DNA of 48,725 nucleotides. Origin: a virus. Positions within the stretch are counted from its first letter, which is position 1; every line of letters starts with the position of its first letter. The DNA is taken from positions 1-48,725 of the IMG/VR virus record IMGVR_UViG_3300032205_000003, one strand, 5' to 3'. A program made the translations under genes and the position numbers. Positions 39,201 to 47,052 of the stretch are shown here, in pieces. The notes below the pieces were generated by a model. The model ran no database searches. It worked only from the letters and a program-made list of their open reading frames with translations, and was not told the DNA's origin.

Positions 39201-42200
39201 GAAGAACACGCTGCGGCTTCCGCTCGAATCCATGACGGCGGACAAGCCGTTCCTGCAGGACCTCACACCGGGGCAGTTGGCCGCTCACACCTCCGAGTAC
39301 GGCAACGCCACCCTTCGCGTCCTCCATGACGAGGGGTTCGTCGTCCGTCACGACGCCGGCGGGTTCGGGTTCTGGCGCGACCCCGCCACGGGGGAGATCG
39401 AGCGCAACCCCGCGACCGCCGTCGAGGTGGCGCTCGGCGACCGTCCCGTGACACGGATGCGGGGCAAGGAGGTCGCCCAGCAGGCTGCACGCGGTCTGTA
39501 CCTGAGCGTCCCGCAGTCGGTGCGCGAACTGGCGCAAGGTCTGTCGGCGGCGCTCGGCGACGCGGCCAAGCAGCACCAGGCCGCCTGGGCGCGCTACCTG
39601 AACCCGCGCGGTCAGGCCAGCGACGTCACCGCCTGGCGGATCGAGCTTGGCCGGCCGCTCGCCGACGCCGAGTCGGAGGCTCTCAACGACGCCCTCCACG
39701 GCGACTTCCACTTCACACCCTCGGAAGACGGCGGGATCATCGCCTTCAACACGCCCGACGCCGTCCTCGATCGCTCCGTCAGGGTCGAGAACATGGGGCA
39801 GCGGGGGCTGAAGGCCGAAGCTCGGCAGGAGCGGCGCGCTCTCACCAACCTCGCTAACGAGCGGCGCGCCCACGTCGATAACGCAATTGGGGCCGTCTGG
39901 CCTGGCGACGACGAGATTACACTTACCGAGCTAGCTCACCGTGGAGGTCTTCTAGACCGTGGCGATTATCAAGAGGCAATTTCCGCAGGACGACGATCCG
40001 ATCTTTACCAACGAGTTCGTGATCGGCTTTCCGGCGCGTACGAAGAGATCGACGGGCACTTCATCGCAGACCCCGTCGCCGCTGCCGCCCGAGCCGAGCA
40101 GCACCCCGGCTCCCTCTCCCTCGGAACCGCGGGGGGAGACGTTGCCCGACTCGACCAGCTGAACCAGGCGCGCCGGGGCGACATTCTCGGCGCCGTCCGC
40201 TTCCTCTCCGGCACCGACGAGGGGAAGCGGATCGTCTACCTCACCAGCAAGGCTGACTTCTCGACCTGGGTCCACGAGATGGTGGGACACGCCGCCCGTG
40301 AGATGAAGCAGATGGAGCCGGGCGAGTTCGCCGCCGTCGAGCACCTGCGCGGCAAGGCGCTGGAAGACTGGAACGTCACCGACCACGAGTGGTTCGCCTC
40401 GCAGGTGGAGCGCTGGTTCTACGCCGGCAAGGCGCCGACCCCCGAGCTTGTGCCCGTGTTCGAGCGCGTCCGCACCTACATGCGGACGATCTACGCGGCC
40501 GTCAAGAGCATCATCAAGGAACCGATCCCGGCCGAGATGAAGCGCCTCCTCGACACGTACTTCGGCGGCTACGACGACGTCAACGTCGACCGCATCGCCG
40601 GGTTCATGCCCAGGGAGACGGCTCGCGAGCAGCGCGTCTCGCACGGCGCCGCAGCCGCGCGCGAGGAGCTTGCCGCCTACCGCTCGCGCCAGGCCAAGCT
40701 CAAGCACGCCCGCTCGATCGAGGGCATGCAGGAGCGGCTCACCGCGATCCGCGACAAGGGCGACGACGCGACCCAGGAGGAACTGGACGAGGCGACGCAG
40801 ATGACCGCCACCCTTCTCGCCCGCGTGGCCGAGCGCGAGATGCGCCGCGACACGCGGGAGAAGGCGCTCACCCAGAAGATCAGCGAGGTCAAGAACGCGC
40901 TCGACAAGGGGGTCGACCATCCCCAGTTCCAGAACGCCCTCAACGCCATGCGCTGGATCGCGGACGACCGCGAGCGGATCCTGCGCGAGGTGTTCGGCGA
41001 CCGCTACGACGAGACGTTCCGGAACCGCAAGGATCTGCTGGCCGACTTCCTCGTGGAGCGGGGGCTGCTCAGGGCCAACTTCGTCCGGGGTAGCGCCCAC
41101 TACTTCCCGGCCACGCTGGACGAGCCGTACGACGTGCGGGTGAAGCAGCCGGCGGCGCCGCTCACGAGCAACGTGATCGGCCAGACGAAGGCGTCGCAGC
41201 TGGTGCTGCACAAGCGCAACCAGATGATCCTCTGGCAGCGGGGCGACTGGACGGCCGATCCGCAGGTGCTGCTCGACGCGCACGCTCGCGCTCAGGCCTA
41301 CGCCTGGTCGAACGAGGTGAAGAAGACCCTGTTCGAACTGGGCCGCCCGATCACGCTGGAGGAGTACGAGAACCCCCGCCTGCTCAAGGGTCAGGGCTAC
41401 CTCGTCAACCCGCGCGGCACCCCGGTCGGCACCGACATGCGGGCGGCGATCAACAACAAGACCGTCACGCACAACGTGCAGAAGTTCCACGACGGCGGCG
41501 AGGGCGGCGACCCCTCTGCGCTCGAAGCCTCGCTCGTGAATTACTGGCGCAACTTTCTCGGCGACGCCGACGCGCAGCTGCCCGAGGGCTTCCTGATGAG
41601 CGACGTCCGGGTCGTTCCCCGCGAGATCGTGGAGTCGATGCTCCGGCCGCTGTCGGGCACGAGCACGAAGTTCGGCCGGCGCTGGGACTACGCCACCACG
41701 GCGGCTCGCTGGGCGACGATGTACGCCAACGTCCCCGGCTACATGATCGCCAACGGGGTCGGCTCGATCGGGTTCCTGCTCGCCCAGTACGGCTGGCGCG
41801 CCGACCGCATCGTGCGGGACGCGAAGACGCTGCTCGGCAACGAGAAGCTCTACCACCGCGTGCTCGCGGAGATCGGCGAGCTTCCCTACCAGGCGATGCG
41901 AAAGACCGGCTACGGGCTGAACGCTCGCTTCACCGACGCCGAGCAGGCGGCGCTGCATTTCGTGGGCACGGCCGACCGCTGGCCACGCGCCGTTTCCTGG
42001 GTCCACGAGGCGCGCAAGGCCGGCTACAACACCGAAGAGGACATGCTGCGGCTGGTCGCCGGCAAGACCGCGAAGACGCAGCGCGACCGCGATCTCGTCG
42101 CTCAGTCGACGGCCAACTTCATGGTGGACTTCGAGCGGCTCACCGCCTTCGAGCGCCAGGTCGTGACCCGCGTCTTCTTCGTGTGGCCCTGGATCCGGGG

Positions 42201-43257
42201 CGCCACCGCCTGGCCGTTCTGGTTCGCCAAGAACCAGCCGGTGAAGGCGGCGCTCGGGGCGGCCTGGGGGCGCGCGCAGTACCAGCGCGCCGAGGACATC
42301 CTGGGGCCACGACCGCCCTGGTACGCCGCCATGTATCCGATCGAGAAGCTCCCCGGCGGGCAGGCGCGCGTCGCCAACGTCGGGCCGATCTCGCTCACGG
42401 GCACGGCCGCTAGCTCGGTGCGGATGATCCGCGACCTCGTGCTCTCGATGGTGGGGATGAAGGACAAGGCGACCGCCTCGCACCTGAGCGACCTGTTCCA
42501 GCCACTGCTCGGCGACGCGCTCACGATGGCGACCAACCGCGATCCGTTCGGCAACCCGACCACGCTCCGGGACGCGCTGCAGGGCGCCGTCTTTAGCGCC
42601 ATCCCCGGCGCCCGCCTCATCCGCTCGACCATGTCGGACGACGCCACCCCCAACGTCTTCACCTTCACGGGCCTGGAGCACCGGCTCATGCACACCTTCC
42701 TGCGGATCGAGCCGGAGAACATCATGCTCGCCCGCCTCAACAAGCAGGCCTACGACGGCGGCGCCGCCCTGGCGCCGGCCGACCAGATCCGCGACACGAT
42801 CACCGAGATCGGCAAGAAGTACCAGGCGCTCTACGACGAGCCACTGCCGCCCGAGGTGAAGGCCGGCATCCGTCTCAAGATCCACTACGAGGCTGCCTCC
42901 AAGGTGCTGATCGACAAGATCAAGGGCGACCGCAAGCACTACGCTCCCAGCCGCGTGTCGCCGGGCGGCGCCTGGCGCCAGCAGCCCAGCCTGTCGGAGC
43001 CGCGCTACCGCTACCAGGACGTGCTGCTCAAGTACACGATCCTGAAGCAGGATCTGCCCGGCGCCGACATCGAGTCGCCCGACGCCTACCTGCGCGAGAA
43101 CAACGCCACCCCCGACACGGTCTGGGGGCAGCAGGTCATGAACGCCTGGGAGCGGCAGTGGAGCGCGTACGCCGACCTGCCCTCGACCGTCGAGTCGGAG
43201 TACAAGCAGACGAAGCTGGGCCAGAAGATGGAGCGCCAGGAGACGGGTAAGAAGTGA
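36235..43257 (+). CDS. Giant internal virion protein with metalloprotease-like motif, 2340 aa
   Basis: GTG at 36235. Basic N-terminus (to about 200), helical and coiled-coil segments, then a conserved-looking block at 795-1000 (QLVAIYSPQKPVAPNIAVAL, VDGWMGAAFGYGYNTGNSGL). At 1340-1420 comes a metallopeptidase-like stretch: STWVHEMVGHAAREM with His1347, Glu1348, His1352 (H-E-x3-H, not the usual H-E-x2-H), then HEWFASQVERWFYAGKAP. The end is helical with a hydrophobic region near 1830. Resembles polyvalent podovirus ejection proteins. Confidence 0.8.
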   Translation: MAPFVVPRGKAGLPKSSKRKEKPQPQTAATATSTGAIFLVRPTETLNLKPRTGSRRVKVDEPQRKGYGGKKVVRDPAPIVVVDKKHYGSLPAGLHYAPVANKLPTGEVVIGRKAVEDKGPQRASAADKKRFLGAPLGPGVRRNIAATATSTERWLARHPGYHGPPPEHLNIFQRWSRRDRALGDAIPKVLSAAATGTGHLIGQGAETVGRAVLGEVTGLARGPSQKPLGAPGSDIMKVQEAGISPMVPLNQLGAVGMGATKALVGGAGALYALRHPEKGLPALLSDGLKMLEGAALAPGLVVAMSDPSISAAKKEQMVTEGFQMFLKDLKDKYGEDATYSEVFGDAQKEPATYLLNALAVASPLAKAPLVAKALAEGASFGEAVRLANVPAKARMLYYGAGAEKKAVEIARARSPITRWTMNAPYDALSHLADRYALTRRLSISETRRAARAAYKNMNRNVRRMPAEAQAAFRDVVNLLREDENAGTALAILLQKPKGMTDDEFLRAALRNMQDMLTSGEFHIPQVETATAQRLLNRIDRLDKATARLQDIRRTRAIKNVAAEQDRLHGVIEEIGASRAAVKKEMRQLADDPNEAPREKRLYMNDHEVELRMLDRQAAEAHAQLGRISGIDHAPISGPARDQARGVLEKIPHFQENPQRIDQALALTDTLAQRYATRYGIEPDEWYARNLNEFVRDPGKLSSEAGLFYQERGVVAPQRFTAAEHGGEILDRYTPVKQRGEPRPKIAGLPKIIKTRAQFGRLIEDMAGRLEAGLDFAKNWYRDSGREILAAVGGDEDRADKVAQLVAIYSPQKPVAPNIAVALRVLQDWEDGVARGLPGAVKVGSAHQRRLARMALKGEDWLASVKPNQLPKVRRFYANILKHVAPERLADHGFNGREVTVDGWMGAAFGYGYNTGNSGLTEAQFRLVEDVVQRLADHYGIDPEEAQAAIWTSIKAERDRSTAAMYANPETRLQALEKAGQSFADAMFTPKNTLRLPLESMTADKPFLQDLTPGQLAAHTSEYGNATLRVLHDEGFVVRHDAGGFGFWRDPATGEIERNPATAVEVALGDRPVTRMRGKEVAQQAARGLYLSVPQSVRELAQGLSAALGDAAKQHQAAWARYLNPRGQASDVTAWRIELGRPLADAESEALNDALHGDFHFTPSEDGGIIAFNTPDAVLDRSVRVENMGQRGLKAEARQERRALTNLANERRAHVDNAIGAVWPGDDEITLTELAHRGGLLDRGDYQEAISAGRRSDLYQRVRDRLSGAYEEIDGHFIADPVAAAARAEQHPGSLSLGTAGGDVARLDQLNQARRGDILGAVRFLSGTDEGKRIVYLTSKADFSTWVHEMVGHAAREMKQMEPGEFAAVEHLRGKALEDWNVTDHEWFASQVERWFYAGKAPTPELVPVFERVRTYMRTIYAAVKSIIKEPIPAEMKRLLDTYFGGYDDVNVDRIAGFMPRETAREQRVSHGAAAAREELAAYRSRQAKLKHARSIEGMQERLTAIRDKGDDATQEELDEATQMTATLLARVAEREMRRDTREKALTQKISEVKNALDKGVDHPQFQNALNAMRWIADDRERILREVFGDRYDETFRNRKDLLADFLVERGLLRANFVRGSAHYFPATLDEPYDVRVKQPAAPLTSNVIGQTKASQLVLHKRNQMILWQRGDWTADPQVLLDAHARAQAYAWSNEVKKTLFELGRPITLEEYENPRLLKGQGYLVNPRGTPVGTDMRAAINNKTVTHNVQKFHDGGEGGDPSALEASLVNYWRNFLGDADAQLPEGFLMSDVRVVPREIVESMLRPLSGTSTKFGRRWDYATTAARWATMYANVPGYMIANGVGSIGFLLAQYGWRADRIVRDAKTLLGNEKLYHRVLAEIGELPYQAMRKTGYGLNARFTDAEQAALHFVGTADRWPRAVSWVHEARKAGYNTEEDMLRLVAGKTAKTQRDRDLVAQSTANFMVDFERLTAFERQVVTRVFFVWPWIRGATAWPFWFAKNQPVKAALGAAWGRAQYQRAEDILGPRPPWYAAMYPIEKLPGGQARVANVGPISLTGTAASSVRMIRDLVLSMVGMKDKATASHLSDLFQPLLGDALTMATNRDPFGNPTTLRDALQGAVFSAIPGARLIRSTMSDDATPNVFTFTGLEHRLMHTFLRIEPENIMLARLNKQAYDGGAALAPADQIRDTITEIGKKYQALYDEPLPPEVKAGIRLKIHYEAASKVLIDKIKGDRKHYAPSRVSPGGAWRQQPSLSEPRYRYQDVLLKYTILKQDLPGADIESPDAYLRENNATPDTVWGQQVMNAWERQWSAYADLPSTVESEYKQTKLGQKMERQETGKK

Positions 43258-44351
43258 AGCCGGATCAGGTAGCCGCCTCGATCGACAAGCTGCTGCAGAA
43301 GCGCGGCTCGCCCATGGCCGGGCTGGGCAACGTGTTCGTGGCCGCCGGCCAGAAGTACGGCGTCGACCCGCGCCTCGTGGCGTCGATCTCCGGGATCGAG
43401 TCGAACTTCGGCAAGGCCACGCTGGGCGCGCACAACGCCTGGGGCTGGGGACCCGGCCACAGCTTCGGCTCCTGGGCCGAGGGGATCGCCGCCGTCACTC
43501 AAGGCCTGAAGCACGGCTACATCTCGCAGGGCCTGCGCACGCCCGACCAGATCGTGAGGAAGTACTCACCGGGGAGCGCCGGCAACGACGAGGGCAACTG
43601 GGCCAAGACCGTCTCCACCTTCATGAAGGAGCTTGGGGCGCCCGCCACGATCGCCGCCACCAGGAGTGGATCCCCTCCACCCACCGGTCGGACCGCGACG
43701 GGCGCTCCGAAGCTTCCCCCCACGCCGTCGTTTGCCGGTATCCGAGGCGCTGCCCTGTCAAACCTGGCCGACATCGCCATGCGCGGCGGCCGGACAGACC
43801 CCTTCTCGGCCCTCACGAACATCCTGGGAGGGGTTCAGTACGACCGGCAGGCGGACGCCGCCGCGCTCGCCGAGTACCAGCAGGCGCCGAAGGGCACCCG
43901 CGGCGTCACGATCCCGACGGCGGTGCCGAACAAGCGCGGCGCCAAGACCTTCTCGACCAAGTGGCTGCCGAAGCCGGGGAAGCTGATCGGCTCGCCGCAC
44001 TCGGGTACGCACACGCTCGGGAACTGGCAGTCCGACAACGCGGTCGACATCGCGCTGCCGGTCGGCACCCCGATCTACGCGCCGGTCGGCGGCAAGCTCG
44101 GGAACACGGGCCTGCTCGCCGGCGCCGGCCCCTCGGGCGGGGGACGCTTCGCCGGCCAGCGCATCAACCTGTACGGCGCCGGCCAGGGCTTCTACTTCGC
44201 GCACCTGTCGCAGCTAGCGCAGGGCATCCGCCAGGGCGCCACGGTCAAGAAGGGGCAGCTGCTCGGCTACACCGGCGAGGCGAACGGGGTTGCGCACCTG
44301 CACTTCGGGGTCGAGAACGGCTCGCCCTACACGTACGTGCAGAAGGGCTAG
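43254..44351 (+). CDS. Virion lysin: lysozyme-like domain plus M23 peptidase-like domain, 365 aa
   Basis: GTG overlaps the previous stop. Residues 20-128: glucosaminidase/transglycosylase-like (YGVDPRLVASISGIESNFGK, Glu49; AHNAWGWGPG; SWAEGIAAVTQGLK). Residues 245-365: M23 fold with DIALPVGTPIYAP, YFAHLSQL (His317) and HLHFG (His348, His350). The first zinc-ligand His of H-x-G-x-D is Asp261 here (DNAVD), so metal binding may be altered. Probably opens the wall during infection. Confidence 0.82.
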   Translation: MKPDQVAASIDKLLQKRGSPMAGLGNVFVAAGQKYGVDPRLVASISGIESNFGKATLGAHNAWGWGPGHSFGSWAEGIAAVTQGLKHGYISQGLRTPDQIVRKYSPGSAGNDEGNWAKTVSTFMKELGAPATIAATRSGSPPPTGRTATGAPKLPPTPSFAGIRGAALSNLADIAMRGGRTDPFSALTNILGGVQYDRQADAAALAEYQQAPKGTRGVTIPTAVPNKRGAKTFSTKWLPKPGKLIGSPHSGTHTLGNWQSDNAVDIALPVGTPIYAPVGGKLGNTGLLAGAGPSGGGRFAGQRINLYGAGQGFYFAHLSQLAQGIRQGATVKKGQLLGYTGEANGVAHLHFGVENGSPYTYVQKG

Positions 44352-44722
44352 GCGTTCTCGGTGAAGCGTCGGGCCGTGGCCGAGTAGGCCGAGTTCGTGG
44401 TCAGGAACTGCCGCTTCCAGTGCCAGTCGTCCATGACGTAGGCGGCGAAGTCCTGCTCCTCGATCAGGATCTCGTCGTCTATGTGCATCTCCAGCATGGC
44501 GATAATGCGGTCGTACTCGTGGGTGTGATCCTCCGGCCGCGGCAGCTGCACCACGACGTGGATCACCCGGCCCTCCTTGATCTGCTCGATGTGCCGCTCC
44601 AGCTGCTCGATCGCTGTCTTGCGGTAGCCCTCGACCGCCTCCTCGAAGATCGCCCGATGCGCCTTCCGGTTGGCGGTGATCTTTTCCAGAAGCTCATCTT
44701 TACGGACCATGACCGAGTTCAT
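44348..44722 (-). CDS. Hypothetical helical protein, 124 aa
   Basis: ATG at 44722 follows GGAGGAGAG. Helical N-terminal half (VRKDELLEKITANRKAHRAI), then strand-like RVIHVVVQLPRPEDHTHEYD and acidic IDDEILIEEQDFAAY, ending in aromatic/basic residues. Last gene of the leftward accessory module; its end overlaps the virion-lysin stop by 4 bases. Function unknown. Confidence 0.68.
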   Translation of the reverse strand: MNSVMVRKDELLEKITANRKAHRAIFEEAVEGYRKTAIEQLERHIEQIKEGRVIHVVVQLPRPEDHTHEYDRIIAMLEMHIDDEILIEEQDFAAYVMDDWHWKRQFLTTNSAYSATARRFTENA

Positions 44723-44736
44723 CTCTCCTCCTTCAT

Positions 44737-44961
44737 CTAGTGCAGGAAGGGCTTGAAGACCTCCAGCCTGCTCACGTCGAACAGCCCGGCCGGCTCCCCT
44801 AACTCCCAGATTCGCAGGCACTGGCCGCCGATCATCCCGACCAGCAGCAGCAGGACGCCGAACTTGTCCTCCGACTCGGCGCGGTCGCGGGTGTTGACGA
44901 ACTGCTGGCAGAGCGCCTCCAGCTGCGCTAGCTCCCACTCGTAGCGATCGCGGTCGATCAC
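44737..44961 (-). CDS. Small protein with hydrophobic helix, 74 aa
   Basis: GTG at 44961 overlaps the preceding stop. Acidic N-terminal helix (DRYEWELAQLEALCQQFVNT) then a hydrophobic stretch (FGVLLLLVGMIGGQCLRIW) long enough for one membrane helix, and a short tail (SRLEVFKPFLH). Candidate membrane partner in the SLOG-containing module. Confidence 0.65.
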   Translation of the reverse strand: MIDRDRYEWELAQLEALCQQFVNTRDRAESEDKFGVLLLLVGMIGGQCLRIWELGEPAGLFDVSRLEVFKPFLH

Positions 44962-45185
44962 TTGAAGACCCAGCAGCGTGGGCAGAGATCCCGCCCCTGG
45001 TGCGGGAGCGGGTCGAGGTACCAGTCCTGGATCAGCGGCTCAAGCTCCTCGACCGTGGGGGCGACCGCCTCGATGCCACAGCGGTCGCAGTAGACGGCGA
45101 AGAAGGCAGGCACCAGCTGCTCGCCCGTCTCGTCCCAGGCCACGCCCATCACGTAGGCCGCGCGCCTTCGCAGGATCTCGTTCAT
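44958..45185 (-). CDS. Zinc-ribbon protein, 75 aa
   Basis: ATG at 45185 overlaps the SLOG stop. Cysteine pairs in VYCDRCGIEAVAPT and DLCPRCWVFK form a C-x2-C / C-x2-C ribbon at the two ends of the protein. An Arg-rich N-terminus (MNEILRRRAAYVMG) precedes it. Function unknown. Confidence 0.68.
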   Translation of the reverse strand: MNEILRRRAAYVMGVAWDETGEQLVPAFFAVYCDRCGIEAVAPTVEELEPLIQDWYLDPLPHQGRDLCPRCWVFK

Positions 45186-45538
45186 GGCCTGTATGCGCCT
45201 CCGTGAAGGACGGGGATGTTGCGCTTGTGCGCCTCATCGATGCAGTGCCTGGTGCCCGAGCTATGGCCGTCCCAGAAGGCGATCACCAGGTCGGGCTTCT
45301 CGGTGTCGAGCATGTGACGGTTCCGGATCAGGGGGGCGAGCGCTCCGGGGTAGCGATCGTAGCGGGGCCGGTGCTCCCGCACCTCCATCCCGAGCGAGCG
45401 CGCCACCACCCCGGCCAGCTGATCGGCGCCCCGAGCGCCGCCGTGAACGACGATCGTCCCACGGTCGAACTCCCTCAGGACGGAGCGGATCTCGTGCTCG
45501 CTCGTCCAGGACCTGGAGCCGCAGACCAGGACCTTCAT
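45182..45538 (-). CDS. SLOG-superfamily (YspA/DUF2493-like) protein, 118 aa
   Basis: Rossmann-like: MKVLVCGSRSW at the N-terminus (the GSR loop), then VVHGGARGADQLA (the GGAxGAD nucleotide-binding loop), then PDLVIAFWDG, SSGTRHCIDEAHKRNIPVLH. This is the DprA/YspA-type SLOG fold, which binds nucleotides or nucleotide-derived signals. Phages often carry it; in several defence systems SLOG is the sensor. ATG at 45538 overlaps the previous stop. Confidence 0.85.
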   Translation of the reverse strand: MKVLVCGSRSWTSEHEIRSVLREFDRGTIVVHGGARGADQLAGVVARSLGMEVREHRPRYDRYPGALAPLIRNRHMLDTEKPDLVIAFWDGHSSGTRHCIDEAHKRNIPVLHGGAYRP

Positions 45539-45792
45539 CCCTGTCCGATCGGCATGATCATCAACTTCTGTCCGTTCGCCTCGAAGATCGCCATCAGGTG
45601 CGCGAACAGGAGCGCCACCGCCTCGTTGTCGCTCTCGAAGCCGTGGATCGCCGTGCCGGCCCGGCCCTCGTCCGAGATCAGCACCACCGCCCTCATCTTC
45701 TCCCCGCCCATCTCGTCAAGCTTCCGCAGCATCTCGTTCGCCATGTACGTAAGCGGGTCGTGCGGCTCGTTTTCGGTTCGCTTGACGTCCAT
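45535..45792 (-). CDS. Hypothetical protein, 85 aa
   Basis: ATG at 45792 follows AAGGGTGG. Helical N-terminus (DPLTYMANEMLRKLDEMGGE), then RAVVLISDEGRAGTAIHGFE and ALLFAHLMAIFEANGQKLMI: a small alpha/beta fold. It resembles small phage proteins with a hydrophobic core, no motif. Coupled to the SLOG gene and first of the four small genes downstream of the repressor. Confidence 0.65.
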   Translation of the reverse strand: MDVKRTENEPHDPLTYMANEMLRKLDEMGGEKMRAVVLISDEGRAGTAIHGFESDNEAVALLFAHLMAIFEANGQKLMIMPIGQG

Positions 45793-45823
45793 CTTGGGTA
45801 CCACCCTTCTACAAGTCTGCGGC

Positions 45824-45843
45824 GACGCCTCTGGGGGGGCGTC
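45824..45843 (-). terminator. Hairpin between repressor and accessory genes
   Basis: GACGCC-8-GGCGTC (minus strand, C-rich loop) lies 18 bases after the XRE stop. No T-run. May attenuate transcription into the accessory module. Confidence 0.35.
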
Positions 45844-45860
45844 ATGTCGGGGCCGTCCGA

Positions 45861-46310
45861 TCACGAAGCGGGCGGCCCCTTCCTTTGGCGTGGCGTCAGT
45901 CGGCCCTTCGTCTTCCAGTACTCCTCGATCAGGGCCTGCATCTCGGGGACGGTCATACCCGATTCGATCCGCTCCGGCCACTCCTGGGTGATCCGCCGCA
46001 GCGTGCGCTCGCGCTCGCGCTTGTCCTGGTGGTAGGCGCGGCAGATCTCGACGGTCTGCTCGTTCCAGCCGTCCTCGGGCAGGCCGCCGTCCATCGTCAG
46101 CCACTCGGCGTTCAGCCCCATCACGCGAGCCGCGATCTCCAGCTTGCTGATCCGAGGCGAATGCCGCCCCTGCTCCCAGTCCGCGATCGTGCGGGCGTTG
46201 AGAGCTTCCTTCCCCCTGGTGAGCTTCGCGAGGGCACGCTGACTCAGACCGAGGTACTCGCGCGCGTACCTGAGCCGCTCTACCGCCTCGCGCTGTTCGG
46301 AGGGTGTCAT
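45861..46310 (-). CDS. XRE-family repressor, 149 aa
   Basis: N-terminal HTH at about residues 20-48: LGLSQRALAKLTRGKEALNA, RTIADWEQGRHSP, typical XRE with an insertion in the loop. The C-terminal half is helical with no LexA-type protease motif. ATG at 46310 has no ribosome site, so leaderless or weak translation is possible, as for some lysogeny repressors. An inverted repeat lies 50 bp upstream. Candidate lysogeny maintenance repressor. Confidence 0.82.
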   Translation of the reverse strand: MTPSEQREAVERLRYAREYLGLSQRALAKLTRGKEALNARTIADWEQGRHSPRISKLEIAARVMGLNAEWLTMDGGLPEDGWNEQTVEICRAYHQDKRERERTLRRITQEWPERIESGMTVPEMQALIEEYWKTKGRLTPRQRKGPPAS

Positions 46311-46359
46311 GCCTGAGCGCCGCAGGGAGGGGCGAAGGAGGCGTTTGTATGTGTGGTGG

Positions 46360-46374
46360 GAGGGTACTACCCTC
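46360..46374. promoter_or_regulatory. Candidate operator of the 149-aa repressor
   Basis: GAGGGTA-C-TACCCTC: 7-bp arms around a single central base, 50 bp upstream of the XRE start. On the minus strand it contains TAGTAC, which may be a -10-like element. Autoregulation is inferred. Confidence 0.45.
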
Positions 46375-46461
46375 GGTTCGCCTCAGGCAAACGGCTCAAC
46401 CATCACGATCCCCTGAGCAGGCAGATCCGCCGAACCTGTGAAAAGTCCGGCAGGTCTGCCC

Positions 46462-46488
46462 GCGTGAGATCCAGGGGATCTCCCACGC
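46462..46488 (-). terminator. Hairpin in the repressor upstream region
   Basis: GCGTG-AGATCC-agg-GGATCT-cc-CACGC: an 11-bp stem with a 2-base bulge. On the minus strand it is followed by a small GGCA/TGCC hairpin and CTTTT. Could end transcription from the 46568-47052 genes before the repressor. The remaining part of 46311-46567 shows no supported gene. Confidence 0.4.
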
Positions 46489-46567
46489 CAGCGATAGCAC
46501 GAAGGCGATAACCCCCGCTCAGAGCGGTTTCGGTACCCGACTCGAAACGAGGAAACAGCCCAAGGTG

Positions 46568-46864
46568 TCAGGAGGGCGTCAGTTTTCGGAGCCTGTGCTT
46601 GAAGTGGGCGACGCTGCCCATTTCGAGAGAGACGTCGGTCAACTCGATGCGCTCTACAAGCTCGCGCGCTCGCCGAACCTCGTCGGCGTCACCCTCGATG
46701 TCGGCAACCTCTTGGTCGCCATTCGGTCTGTACCAGACGCGCCCCAAGGCGACGGACTGCTCGCCGAGCACGTCGCGGACGATGGTGTAGATCTCCTCGA
46801 CCTCCTCCGTGTCGGTGTCCACGATCACGACGACGTCGGTCGGGAACCAGAGCTTGATCTTCAT
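46568..46864 (-). CDS. Hypothetical protein, 98 aa
   Basis: ATG at 46864 overlaps the preceding stop. Beta-alpha-beta pattern: MKIKLWFPTDVVVIVDTDTE, EEIYTIVRDVLGEQSVALGR, then DEVRRARELVERIELTDVSL. A ferredoxin-like small fold is possible. No motif. Coupled to the 63-aa gene. Confidence 0.65.
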   Translation of the reverse strand: MKIKLWFPTDVVVIVDTDTEEVEEIYTIVRDVLGEQSVALGRVWYRPNGDQEVADIEGDADEVRRARELVERIELTDVSLEMGSVAHFKHRLRKLTPS

Positions 46865-47052
46865 CTCGCCTCCTGGAACGTCATGGTGCCGTTCTGGAGC
46901 TTCACCTCGACGTCCGTGACGGCCACGTCGTCCTCAAGGCCGTTCAGGGCGTCGAGCGCGGCCAGGATGTAGCCGACCGCGTCTTCGGGCGGCAGGCCCG
47001 TGGAGATGTCGAACTCGACCCTGGCGTGGTACGTCGTGCGGGGAAGCATCAT
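46861..47052 (-). CDS. Hypothetical protein, 63 aa
   Basis: ATG-ATG at 47052/47049 follows AAGGAG. Sequence MMLPRTTYHARVEFDISTGL, PPEDAVGYILAALDALNGLE, DDVAVTDVEVKLQNGTMTF: a strand-helix-strand unit like a small dodecin- or ferredoxin-type fold. First gene after the integrase terminator; unknown role. Confidence 0.65.
   Translation of the reverse strand: MMLPRTTYHARVEFDISTGLPPEDAVGYILAALDALNGLEDDVAVTDVEVKLQNGTMTFQEAR

Noticed and set aside
39952-42939. Minus-strand open frame of 995 codons
   Set aside because: It lies opposite the 2340-residue virion gene, which has regular domain sequence; the long antisense frame is a GC-bias shadow rich in Val/Arg/Leu/Gly.
46347-46445. 32-residue plus-strand frame after AAGGAGG in the repressor upstream region
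   Set aside because: Good ribosome-site spacing, but it crosses the putative operator, has non-protein-like composition and is opposite to all neighbouring genes.
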